Assembly (NCBI GenBank): GCA_964473525.1
Contig: CAYYPK010000001.1
Location: 295,401-359,400 of the forward strand
Reading direction: 5' to 3'
DNA length: 64,000 bases
From: GCA-2687025 sp964473525
GTDB taxonomy: Bacteria; Poribacteria; WGA-4E; GCA-2687025
Part shown: in pieces, positions 52,203 to 61,267 of the stretch
Layout of the letters: every line of letters begins with the position of its first letter
How positions within the stretch are numbered: the stretch's first letter is position 1
Notes under the pieces: model-generated
Databases searched by the model: none
Told to the model about the DNA's origin: nothing
The model's input: only the letters and a program-made list of their open reading frames with translations
Position numbers and translations under genes: made by a program

Positions 52203-54602
52203 ATGAGGCGTTCCAGAGCGTCTAACAGCACCTTTTGGTCGAAGCCCCCCTTCGTGATGTACGCGTTCGCCCCCGCGTCCGCCCCGCGCTTCTTGTTCTC
52301 GTCCGACGCAAGCGAGGTCACGAGAACGATGGGTGTGTCCGCGTACTGCGGATCCTCGCGCAGCGCGCGCGTCAGGCCGATCCCGTCCAGGTTCGGCATC
52401 TCGATATCGGACACGACCGCGTCGACGTCGATGCCCTCCAGCTTCTCGAGCGCGTCGGCGCCGTCTACGGACACAACGACTTCATAGCCCGCCGACGTCA
52501 GAACTCGGGCGATCTGCGTCCGCGTCGTGATGGAGTCCTCGACGATGAGGATGGTCGGCTTGGCCATCGCTTCGGGGAGCATCTCGGCGGGGCTTGGTAG
52601 CGCGTCTGCGCCGCGGCGGGCCCGACTGTGCACGCTCGCCAGGAGGTCCATGGCGTTCAGGACGAAGCACACCTCACCTGTTGGCAGAATCGTCGTGCCA
52701 GAGACGTTCCGCACGCGCCTGAGTAGTGATTCGCGGGTCGTCAGCAGCACCTCCTGGATGCTCTCGATGGCGTCCACGAATAGGCCGAACGCCTGCTCGG
52801 CGACACGCACGACGACACACGGGCGCGCCTCACCCGCCGGGTGGGCGGCTCCGCCGGACTCCAGTTCCAGCAGGCGCCACAGCGGCGCCAGCGGCAGCAC
52901 TTCCCCCTCGATGTCGATCGTACCCTGAGACTCGATGAGCGAGATGTCTTCGCTCTTCACTAGCCGCACGCGACTCACCGTGTCCATCGGGAACGCCGCG
53001 CAGACGCCGCCGACCCGGGCGACGAGTACGCGCGATGTCGCGAGTGTCACGGGCAGGTCGATGCGGAAGACAGAGCCTTCTCCTGGCGTGGACCGAAGGG
53101 CGACAACGCCCCGCAGGTCCTCGATGGCACTGCGCACCACGTCCAACCCCACACCGCGGCCGGAAAGGTCGGTGATGACCGCGCTGGTCGAGAACCCAGC
53201 GGCGAACACGAGCATGTTCACCTGCTCCTCGGGCATCAGCGCGAGATCCTCCGCAGACACGAGGCCTCGCTCGACCGCCTTCCGGCCGACGGCGGCGCTG
53301 TCGATGCCCCGCCCGTCGTCTATCACCTCAATGGTCACAACGGTCGCGGACTGCGACGCGCGCAGCACGATGGTTCCGCCACGAGGCTTGCCTGCCCCCT
53401 CCCGCTCGTCTGGCCCCTCTATCCCATGGTCCGCGGAGTTGCGGATCAGGTGCATCAGCGGGTCCTTCAGCTGCTCGATGATCCCCTTGTCGACGGTCGT
53501 GTCCGCTCCTTCGATCTCCAGAGAAAGCTCCTTGTCCTGCGCCACTGCGAGATCACGGACCATGCGCGGGAACAGTCCGAAGACGGTTGAGAGAGGCAGC
53601 AGCGAGGCGGAACGGATTCCCTCCTCGATCCTGGATACGACGTTGTCCAGCCGCGTTCTGTCGTCGTGCGTGTCTTGCTTGAGGTCAGCGATGAGACCCT
53701 CGAGGTCGTCGGCTATCTCCCGCATGCGCGCCCGCGCCTGGGCCGCGCGCGCCCGCCCGGGTCGCCGCTTCTGACGGCGACGCGCCCGCTTCGGACGCGA
53801 CCATCTCCCGGTACAGCTCCGTCCATCTGTCTCCGACATTGGCGACGTTCCGCGCCCGCTGCTCGATCCGCCCGCCCGTGACTACGAGTTCGCCGGCCCT
53901 CAGCATCAGATCGTCCAGCTTGCGCGAGTCGACGCGGATCGTGTCGACGCGAAAGGAATCGGACGGCCGGGACGCCGTCGGTGGTGGCTCCGGCTGCGCT
54001 GGCGGTGTCGGCGGTACTGAGACCGGCGCCGGCTCCGGGGCAGTGGTAGCAGGCAGCGCCTCGGCTGGCGTCGTCGAGCGCGCGGCGGGCGCCTCGTCTG
54101 GCGAGCTCTCCTCCGACGCCGCAGGCGACGTCTCGGCAGGCGCGTCAGGCTCCCCGGCCGACGGCGTCGGCGCTCGATCGGCCTCTGGCCCGGGGTCGCT
54201 CGGCACGCTGCCCTCCGCGTCCTGCTGCTCCAGGTCATCCAGACTGGCGAGCACCCCTGGTAGGTTGATGCGCGCCGAGACGCCCGTGAGTGCCTCGCCT
54301 ACGAGAGCCCGGATCGTGTCCAGCGTCTCGTACAGACGGCTCACCACGGCTGGCGTAAGAGGCACTTCGCCCCTTCTCGCCGCGCCCAGCACGTCCTCGA
54401 ACCGATGGGCGACCTGCTCGACCGGGGCGATGCCGAGCATCCGCGCGGAGCCTTTCAGACTGTGGGCGTCCCGGAAGATGCGCTGCAGCGTGTCACTGTC
54501 GCCAGTGTCGGCCTCCAAGCGCAGTAACCCCTCGTCGAGGCTTTGTAGGTGCTCGTCGCTCTCCGCCTGAAACAGCGCCCGTAGTTCGTTGTCGTCTATC
54601 AT
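52199..54602 (-). CDS. cheA: hybrid CheA kinase with C-terminal receiver, interrupted by a frameshift
   Basis: About 801 residues when repaired. The N-terminal frame (54602-53685) has the HPt domain with His 47 (DAHSLKGSARML), a Pro/Ala/Glu-rich linker and the start of the dimerisation domain (RVDTIRVDSRKLDDLMLRAG). The rest is in another frame, ending at 52199: dimerisation helices, ATPase with HLIRNSADHGIE, DDGRGID and GRGVGLDVV, a CheW-like domain and a receiver (VDAVVSDIEMPNLDG). The frames meet in an alternating GC run near 53743-53752; adding two bases yields an unbroken GARAAQARARMRE. HPt-kinase-CheW-REC is the WspE/FrzE-type layout. Its stop overlaps cheB. Confidence 0.85.
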
Positions 54603-54649
54603 GTGACCCCCTGGCCGCATGCGCTGTGCGTCCGCCCGAGCCGCCGTAG

Positions 54650-55711
54650 CTATATCACGCGCTCGTCCACGATCCATTCGTCCTGGGTGACGATGCCGAT
54701 GAGGTCTAGCACCCCAATGAGGCGCCGTTCATGCCCCGGCACTCCGCGAATCTCGGCGACGCCTCGGAGGAAGCCGTGGTTCGCCGCAAGCACGGACCCC
54801 TCGACATCACGCACCAGAGACCGATCGAAGAACACAACGTCGATGACGTCGTCAATGAGGGCGCCCACGACGAATTCCCCCCGGCGGATGACGGCGACGC
54901 GCGATGTCTCGGGCGGGTTCGTGAGACTCGAGTCTAGGGCGGTGCTCACATCGACGAGCGTCAGGACATCGCCCTCGAAATTGGCCGCGCCAACGATGTG
55001 GCTTGGGCTACACGGCACGGGCGTAACGTCTGGCCGCCTCACGAACTGCCCCACGGTGTCCACGTCAATGCCGAACCAGTCGGCGCCGATACGGATGACG
55101 GCCAGCGGGATGTGGTCATCGTCGGCCCCGCCGTCGACCTGTTCCGCGAGATCCTCGGCCCGCTTCGCCAGAGCCTGCCGTTGCGGGACAGGCAGGTGCT
55201 CCAGCTGGCTGCCAAACGTCTCGGGTGAGTTGTCGGCGGTTACGTGCGTCGCCTCGGGCGCGTCTAGGAGGGCCGGGTGGTTCAGCAACATGATCACCGC
55301 CGGGCCGCGGTTAATGCAGTGCGTGACGATGCGCCCTGCGGCGTCCCTCGGAACGGCGGCTGCGCTGGAGTAGATGTCGTCAGGAGCGACGTCCACTACG
55401 TCGCGCACACGCTGCACGATGAGGCCAACCTGCTGGTCGCCGGCCTCCACCACAATGAGTTGGTCGGTAACCGAGTACGGGACCGACGAGCGACCGAAGC
55501 GTCGATCCAGGTCGACGACGGGAAGCGTGCTGCCTCGGTAGTTGATCGCGCCGACCACGTACGGTGGCATCTCGACCACTGGCGCAAGCTCCGGTAGCCA
55601 CAGGATCTCAACCACCGCTCGGGCGTCCACGGCGTAGACAGCCGTGTCATGCGAGAACAGCAGCGCCTGTAGATTCTCGGCGTAGGCAGCGTTGTCTTCA
55701 CGCTCCGGCAT
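54650..55711 (-). CDS. cheW: double CheW adaptor
   Basis: A 353-residue protein made of two CheW domains in tandem. The first (about residues 10-165) has AVVEILWLPELAPVVEMPPY, VVGAINYRGSTLPVVDL and VGLIVQRVRDVV. The second (about 200-350) has LAVIRIGADWFGIDVDTVGQ, IVGAANFEGDVLTLVDV and VGALIDDVIDVV. Between them is a helical linker. CheW couples receptor to CheA, and a fused pair replaces the two separate adaptors seen in Wsp clusters. Its start overlaps the end of cheR by 14 bases. Confidence 0.9.
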   Translation of the reverse strand: MPEREDNAAYAENLQALLFSHDTAVYAVDARAVVEILWLPELAPVVEMPPYVVGAINYRGSTLPVVDLDRRFGRSSVPYSVTDQLIVVEAGDQQVGLIVQRVRDVVDVAPDDIYSSAAAVPRDAAGRIVTHCINRGPAVIMLLNHPALLDAPEATHVTADNSPETFGSQLEHLPVPQRQALAKRAEDLAEQVDGGADDDHIPLAVIRIGADWFGIDVDTVGQFVRRPDVTPVPCSPSHIVGAANFEGDVLTLVDVSTALDSSLTNPPETSRVAVIRRGEFVVGALIDDVIDVVFFDRSLVRDVEGSVLAANHGFLRGVAEIRGVPGHERRLIGVLDLIGIVTQDEWIVDERVI

Positions 55712-57071
55712 TGAGTTCCTCTATCCGACTCTGTATGAACGCGTAAGTGTCCTCGTCCTCGTTCGCGAGGTCGGCCTCCGCGGCGCGCAACGCGCCTCGG
55801 TACGCTCGCGACGCGTGGCGCGTTTCTCCCGCGCTGTCGTACAGCGACGCGAGCGTCAGATACGCGTCCGTGTTGTCGGCATCCAGGTAGATAGCCTGCC
55901 TCAGCCTCTCCTTAGCTTCGTCCACGTCGCCGAGCTCCTCGGCTACCTTCGCAAGCAGCATGTGCGGAGCGGCGTCCAGCGGGTCCGCCTCGATGGCGGA
56001 GTAGCACGCGGATCTCGCTTCAGCGTGTTTGCCCTCGTTGGCGCGCGCGCGCGCAACGGCGACCCACGCGCTGGCGCCTTCCGAGGCCTCTGTCGTCGGC
56101 GCCGGCGCTGGGCCGTCGGCTCCCACGCTGTCGCCATCGGCCAACATGTCCGACGCATCCTCGAGGCGCGCATCCGCGCCCTGCGACCGGCTAGCGGCGG
56201 TCAGCTGCCGGCGAGTCGTAGGCGCCGGCGTCTCGCGGCTCGCCGAGGCGCGCCGATACAGGACGCGGCCGCCTACCACGTGCGGTGTGACGCCCCGCAA
56301 CTGGCGTGAGTGCACCTCGGCGTTGCCGAGGACAAGGTAGCCGCCGGGGTTGAGGCAGTCGACCAGCCGATGGACGACATCACCGACTACGTCCGTGTGG
56401 AAGTAGATGAGCACGTTCCTACACAGGATGAGGTCGAACGAATCGAGCCCAGAGACGGTGTTCGGATAGCTGCCGTTGACGAGGTCGTGTTGGCGGAATG
56501 CCACCCCCTGCCGCAGGGCGGGACGCAGTTCGAAGCGGCCCTCGCGCGCCGCGAAGTGTCGATCCGTCACTGCCGTCTCCACTCCACGGAACGACCACGC
56601 CGCATAGCGCGCGCGCCGCGCCGCCTCCACGGCGGCCGGATTCACGTCGGTGCCGACCAACTCCCTCCGCGCGGCGTCGACGCCCATGTCGTGCAACAGC
56701 ATCGCCACGGAGTAGAGCTCCTGTCCCTCGGAGCATCCCGCGCTCCACACGCGTAGTCGGCCACGTCGTTCTCGAAGAAGCTCCGGGAGCACTCTCTCGC
56801 GGAGCGCCCCGAACAACCCCTCGTCGCGGAAGAAGAAGCTCTCGCCAACGGTCAGAGCTCCGATGAGGAGATCCCACTCATGCCGACTGGCCGCGGTGGA
56901 GAGGCCAAGCATCGCCAGGTACCGCTCAGGCGCCGGCAGCCGTAGGGCCGCGACACGCTCGCCAAGAATGCGTGCGAGCTTCCCGGAGCTAGACTGGGAT
57001 GGCGGCACGTGCAGACGGGTAGAGAGCAGATCGCGGAACCGGTCGATGAGCGCGGACTGTGCCAGGTCCAT
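55698..57071 (-). CDS. cheR: CheR methyltransferase with C-terminal TPR repeats
   Basis: A 457-residue protein: N-terminal all-helical CheR segment, catalytic part with VGESFFFRDEGLF, SAGCSEGQELYSVAML (SAM motif), GTDVNPAAVEAARRA and FDLILCRNVLIYF, then TPR-like repeats from about residue 330 (AEARSACYSAIEADPLDAAP, AKERLRQAIYLDADNTDAYL). TPR-fused CheR is typical of Wsp-type, non-flagellar systems. It methylates the receptor. First gene of the operon; 170 bases upstream hold its promoter, which I could not define. Confidence 0.93.
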   Translation of the reverse strand: MDLAQSALIDRFRDLLSTRLHVPPSQSSSGKLARILGERVAALRLPAPERYLAMLGLSTAASRHEWDLLIGALTVGESFFFRDEGLFGALRERVLPELLRERRGRLRVWSAGCSEGQELYSVAMLLHDMGVDAARRELVGTDVNPAAVEAARRARYAAWSFRGVETAVTDRHFAAREGRFELRPALRQGVAFRQHDLVNGSYPNTVSGLDSFDLILCRNVLIYFHTDVVGDVVHRLVDCLNPGGYLVLGNAEVHSRQLRGVTPHVVGGRVLYRRASASRETPAPTTRRQLTAASRSQGADARLEDASDMLADGDSVGADGPAPAPTTEASEGASAWVAVARARANEGKHAEARSACYSAIEADPLDAAPHMLLAKVAEELGDVDEAKERLRQAIYLDADNTDAYLTLASLYDSAGETRHASRAYRGALRAAEADLANEDEDTYAFIQSRIEELNAGA

Positions 57072-57241
57072 GGCGCCTACCAGCGAGTGAACGTCGACCC
57101 GCGTTCATGCCTCCGGTAGCCAGCGCGCGGCTCGCGTTCGCTACGACCCATTCTAGGTCGATCCTGGCCGACGCGTCAATCGCGCGAGACCTATCACGAC
57201 CTGGCCTCAGAGCGGATTGCGGGCGCGGCATGGACCCGACG

Positions 57242-58324
57242 CTAGACCGGGTGCCGCTCCGCGGCGGCAATGAGCGCCTGCCGGTCGACGCGCGCCGCGA
57301 GGATGTACGTATCGCCGCCGCCGTAGACGATGTAGATGTGGTCGCGGTGCTCGTAGGAGCCGCACGCGAACACGACATTCCCCACGCTGTCGGGATACGG
57401 GGCGTCGATCTCCCGCGGGGTCTCGGGCAGCATGATCCGGTCGAGCCTGTGCGTGACGATCGCCGTCGGGTCGGACGGGTTCAGCCGGCTCAGGTCGAAG
57501 ATCGCGGCGTCGAGCTGGTACGCGCGGTCGCCTCCTAGAACGCGGTTCCCCGTGTGGTATATGACCAGATACCGCGCGTTACCTAAGGCGATGGGAACCG
57601 AGCCCGCGCCGACCCACGATTCCTCGCACTCCGGGCAGGCGATGGAACCCAGCACCCCACCGAAGTTCGTCCAGGGACCGGCTGCATCGTCGGCCACGGC
57701 CAGCTCGATCTTGTACTCGGCCGGCGCGCCCACCATGGGCCGGTGCAGGAGGACGTACTTGCCTCCGTGCAGCTCCGGGAACAGGACGCCGTCCTTATTG
57801 TTCTCATAGTTCACGGCGGCGTCTGCGGCGCCGAGTTTCTCCCACTCGAGCAGATCGGTCGAGCGCGCGACGCACACCTGCGCTGTCCACCCACCCTCGT
57901 CGCGCGGGGCGACCCCGCAATACACCATGTAGTACGCATCGCCGATGGGCGTGATGCGCGGATCCTCGACACCGAGCGCGTCGAACCCGCGAGGGTCGTC
58001 CTCTGGCGCCACGATTGGCGTGTCGAAGCGCCGGAGCAGCTCAAAGTCAGGAGTGAACACCGCCAGCCCGACGTACGAACGGTTGAGGGCGTATCCCTCG
58101 TCGCGCATCGGCCGCGCGCGGTAGTGCACAACGACGAGGGGATCGCTCCCGGGGTCCGCGTCTCCAAGCAGGATTGGCCCAAGCCGGGCACGCTCGGCGC
58201 CTTCGAGCAACAGTGCGGCGCTGTTGAACGTCACACCGTCCTCCCACGGGAGGCTGGTTGGGGCAACAATGGGCTCGCCGCCGTTGAGTCGCTCGATCGG
58301 TGGGGCGTCGGGTGCTGTGTGCAT
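57242..58324 (-). CDS. GH130-type beta-mannoside phosphorylase-like glycosidase
   Basis: A 360-residue five-bladed propeller enzyme. It has the landmarks of GH130 and related families: a start GEPIVAPTS, GVEDPRITPIGDAYYMVY, a catalytic-type Asp in NNKDGVLFPE, the late GAGSVPIAL, YLVIYHTGNRVLGGD, and YPDSVGNVVFACGSYEHRDHIYIVYGGGDTY. Members phosphorolyse beta-mannosides, so it probably processes mannan-type sugars. ATG 58324 is chosen because it lies just before the first conserved strand; there is a weak GCGAGA upstream. It lies 68 bases after a DUF6785-type protein gene on the same strand. Confidence 0.85.
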   Translation of the reverse strand: MHTAPDAPPIERLNGGEPIVAPTSLPWEDGVTFNSAALLLEGAERARLGPILLGDADPGSDPLVVVHYRARPMRDEGYALNRSYVGLAVFTPDFELLRRFDTPIVAPEDDPRGFDALGVEDPRITPIGDAYYMVYCGVAPRDEGGWTAQVCVARSTDLLEWEKLGAADAAVNYENNKDGVLFPELHGGKYVLLHRPMVGAPAEYKIELAVADDAAGPWTNFGGVLGSIACPECEESWVGAGSVPIALGNARYLVIYHTGNRVLGGDRAYQLDAAIFDLSRLNPSDPTAIVTHRLDRIMLPETPREIDAPYPDSVGNVVFACGSYEHRDHIYIVYGGGDTYILAARVDRQALIAAAERHPV

Positions 58325-58392
58325 CTGGTCTCGCTGCGTGAAGGTCCGATGGGTTGTCGAACCGTCAGTATGGCGCACACCGCGCCCTGCCG

Positions 58393-60309
58393 TCACGGCC
58401 ACAGCGCGTACGTCGGCACGCCGAGGAGCATGCCGGTGAGGCTCCACAGGCAGGCGACGACGTAATCACCCAGCACGAGCCCCAGGAAGAAAGGCATGCC
58501 AGCGCGGAACGCCCCGAACCCGAAGAAACGCAGGATAGCCGCCTTGACCGCCCAGCCCAGGAACACGGACGACCAGAAGTCCGACAGCCCGCCGAACGTC
58601 CCCGCTGTCATCGCGTACCCGATAGGGTGCAACGGCCACCCTACGAACCGGTGTCGGAGCATGTACAGTCCGCCGGTGATGGCGGCCCCAAGCATCAGGG
58701 CGTTGATGCCCTCCGGCGTGGGCGCCGTGTCCGTGAGGAGCCACCGCTCGAGGCGCTGTCCGAACGTCTCGTACCCGATGCCGACGATGTAGCCGGGGAC
58801 GGAGTCCGCGCCCGCCTCGTACATCAGGTGCAGGTAGGCCCAGAAGGACGCCACGGACCCCACGACGGTCGCCAGCATCAGGGCGCCGACCAGTCGCCCG
58901 CGCGGGATGCGGGCGCGCTCGGCGATCTTGAACGCTTCCATCTGATTCGGCATTGGGTGGGCAATGTTGAGGCGGTTGAGCCAGAACGTGAACGACATCA
59001 CGGTCAGATTCGCGCCACCCAGACGACCGGAACCCACGACCGTCATCATCACGCGCGCCGGGTCGAACGCGAATATCTCGTGCGACGGCGGCCCGAGTTC
59101 CGCGCGGATGCGCGAGACGCCCACGCCTATCACCAGCGACAGCCCCATGAACCAGGCGACGACCGGCAGAGACATGCCCGCCTGTAGCAGGAAGGCGCTC
59201 GCCAGCGACAGACTCACGGCGAGTCCGACGACGGCGGCCCGCTGCCTCTGCCGCCCCTCGACCGGAGCCGTGAGGAGCGATCTCGCCACCGACGCGAGGT
59301 GTCGGCGCGTACCCCACAGCGCGAGAACGCCTATCGCCAGCCACGCGCCGCTCTCGCGCTCGCGGAAGTGCAGGTCGCTGGCGCCCATCACCCCCAGACG
59401 CGCGACGCGCTCGACCTTCCTGAGGACGTAGAACACCCACGCCGAGAAGGACAGATGCAGCGGGACGAAGTACGTGAGGCCGATGATGAACGGGAACGCC
59501 GTGATGGGCACCCATCCTATCTCGTTCCAGGGGCTCGTCGTGAACAGCCCGTCCATCTCGTAGCCCTTGATACGCAGCGCCGGAACGCTTGGGAATACCA
59601 CACGCAGACCGGCGAACAACTCGATGCCGCCCGCGACGGCGAATCCCGCCCACATGCCGCGACTGGTCCAGAACCGGCCGGCGGACACTCCCGCCATTTC
59701 GAGCGGCAAGCGGGTGATCGGGAAGACGAGCTTCTCGCGCTCGGTCCACTGCTCTTGCAAGATCGCGCACAGGGAGAGGAACGCGTACCAGAGGACCGCG
59801 ATGAAGCCGGTCCACACGAGCACGGGGCGCGCCCACGCTCGCAGCCGCTCCGCAAGATACAGTGTCGTCTCGCCCTTGTAGTAGGCGTCGAGCGCCTCCA
59901 CGGGCGGCAGGAACCACGGCGGGATGAAGCGGCCGAAAAGCGCGGTCCAGTCGTTCTCTGCGCTGGCGAACTGGACCGGGTGCGTGATGATGCCGATGAG
60001 GAAGGTCATCGTGGTGTGACCACCGATGGTCGAGACCATCACGACCATCAGGTAGACGACCAGGACTTCCTGCGATGTGAGGGCGAGCCGAGGGGCCCAT
60101 CGCGCGAAGGCGGCGTTCGCCACGACTAACGCGAACAGCGTGAAGACCGCGTTGATGAACAGCGACAGGAACGTCAGGAGCGACACGGGCTCCATCATCT
60201 CGCTCGTATACGCAAGCCAGTAGGCGTTCGTGATACACAGGACGACCCCGACTAGCACGGCGCGAAGCGTCGCGCCGCGAGGCAACCGTGCGCTGCCGTC
60301 GTGGGTCAT
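58393..60309 (-). CDS. large polytopic membrane protein, DUF6785/DUF6784 type (paralog)
   Basis: A 638-residue protein with about 14 hydrophobic helices and the same landmarks as the 18016-19947 protein: ITNAYWLAYTSEMMEP near the start, ENDWTALFGRFIPPWF, EQWTEREKLVFPITRLPLEM, RIRAELGPPSHEIFAF and HPMPNQMEAFKIAE. ATG 60309 opens just before the first helix; the frame is open to 60411. It is followed by the GH130 gene, so uptake of an oligosaccharide is an attractive guess, but nothing proves transport. Confidence 0.75.
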   Translation of the reverse strand: MTHDGSARLPRGATLRAVLVGVVLCITNAYWLAYTSEMMEPVSLLTFLSLFINAVFTLFALVVANAAFARWAPRLALTSQEVLVVYLMVVMVSTIGGHTTMTFLIGIITHPVQFASAENDWTALFGRFIPPWFLPPVEALDAYYKGETTLYLAERLRAWARPVLVWTGFIAVLWYAFLSLCAILQEQWTEREKLVFPITRLPLEMAGVSAGRFWTSRGMWAGFAVAGGIELFAGLRVVFPSVPALRIKGYEMDGLFTTSPWNEIGWVPITAFPFIIGLTYFVPLHLSFSAWVFYVLRKVERVARLGVMGASDLHFRERESGAWLAIGVLALWGTRRHLASVARSLLTAPVEGRQRQRAAVVGLAVSLSLASAFLLQAGMSLPVVAWFMGLSLVIGVGVSRIRAELGPPSHEIFAFDPARVMMTVVGSGRLGGANLTVMSFTFWLNRLNIAHPMPNQMEAFKIAERARIPRGRLVGALMLATVVGSVASFWAYLHLMYEAGADSVPGYIVGIGYETFGQRLERWLLTDTAPTPEGINALMLGAAITGGLYMLRHRFVGWPLHPIGYAMTAGTFGGLSDFWSSVFLGWAVKAAILRFFGFGAFRAGMPFFLGLVLGDYVVACLWSLTGMLLGVPTYALWP

Positions 60310-60497
60310 CTGGCCGTGGCTCCGGTGACGTACGGGAGGACATGCGCCGTCTGTCAGCCGCGACGGCGCGGGTCGGGAACGCTCCATACTAGCGAACCGG
60401 CGCGAGCGCATGAAGGTACCAGCCGGCCGCTGGGAACGCGTTGCGGCCTCCGTGGCCGCCCGATAGGATGTCGCGGGGCGACACAGAAGGGAAACGC

Positions 60498-61247
60498 TTG
60501 CGTATCACCACGCTTGGCACGAGCCACGGGAACCACACCTACTGCCGGTTCAACACGGCGACGCTGGTCGAGATAGGCGACGTGTCGTATCTCATCGACG
60601 CTGGCGCGCCAGCGAACGCGTTGATGGTGCGCGGAGGGAAGCGTGTTCAGCAGGTGCGCGGGGTCTTCCTCACCCACATGCACGAAGACCACGCCGGAGG
60701 CTTGCCAGGCGTCATCAAGTCGCTGCTGAAGGCCCCAGACCCCGGGCAGCACACGGACGTGTTCCTACCCGAAGTCGAGGCGCGCGCCGGGCTTGAGGCG
60801 TGGTTGACCGCGATCCGGCTGCGGTGGCCTTCGCCGCTAGTGACGTTGCGGACAGTGCGCGATGGCCTGTTCTACGAGGACGACCTAATCCGCCTGGAAG
60901 CCGCGCGGACGAAGCACCTCGCCGACAAGTACGGACCCGCGAGCTTCTCGTACCGCATGACGGTGGGCGACAAACGCGTCGTGTTCACCGGCGACCTCGC
61001 GGGCGACTTCTCGGACTTCCCGGCGTTCGCCGCGTCCGAGCCGTGCGACCTTTGCGTCTGTGAGATGACGCACTTCCCGCCCGAAGCCGCGCTGCCGACG
61101 CTAATGGACAGTCCCATCGGACGACTCGTGTTCAACCACATCCACGACCCGTGGCACGGCGACGGCGAGGACGCACTGCGCGGCGTCTTCGCCGACCTGC
61201 CGTACGAGTTCCATATCGCGCACGACGGCGACGAGTTCGAGGTGTAG
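60498..61247 (+). CDS. metallo-beta-lactamase-fold hydrolase
   Basis: A 249-residue protein with the di-metal signature HMHEDHAGG (H60, H62, D64, H65) and later strands RVVFTGDLAGD and LVFNHIHDPWHGDG, which supply the other metal ligands. Family members hydrolyse phosphodiesters, lactones or thioesters. The start is TTG 60498, preceded by AGAAGGGAAACGC; an ATG at 60441 would add 19 residues with no strand structure. It precedes the FG-GAP protein gene by 20 bases on the same strand. Confidence 0.82.
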   Translation: MRITTLGTSHGNHTYCRFNTATLVEIGDVSYLIDAGAPANALMVRGGKRVQQVRGVFLTHMHEDHAGGLPGVIKSLLKAPDPGQHTDVFLPEVEARAGLEAWLTAIRLRWPSPLVTLRTVRDGLFYEDDLIRLEAARTKHLADKYGPASFSYRMTVGDKRVVFTGDLAGDFSDFPAFAASEPCDLCVCEMTHFPPEAALPTLMDSPIGRLVFNHIHDPWHGDGEDALRGVFADLPYEFHIAHDGDEFEV

Positions 61248-61267
61248 CGCGCCGGAGGAGGCCCGGC

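Noticed and set aside
49801..52487. Long plus-strand frames opposite the kinase and CheB genes
   Set aside because: Antisense shadows of well-supported receiver, kinase and CheB domains.
58466..60343. 625-codon second minus-strand frame over the DUF6785 gene
   Set aside because: Out-of-frame shadow, rich in Arg, without the transmembrane helices seen in the real frame.
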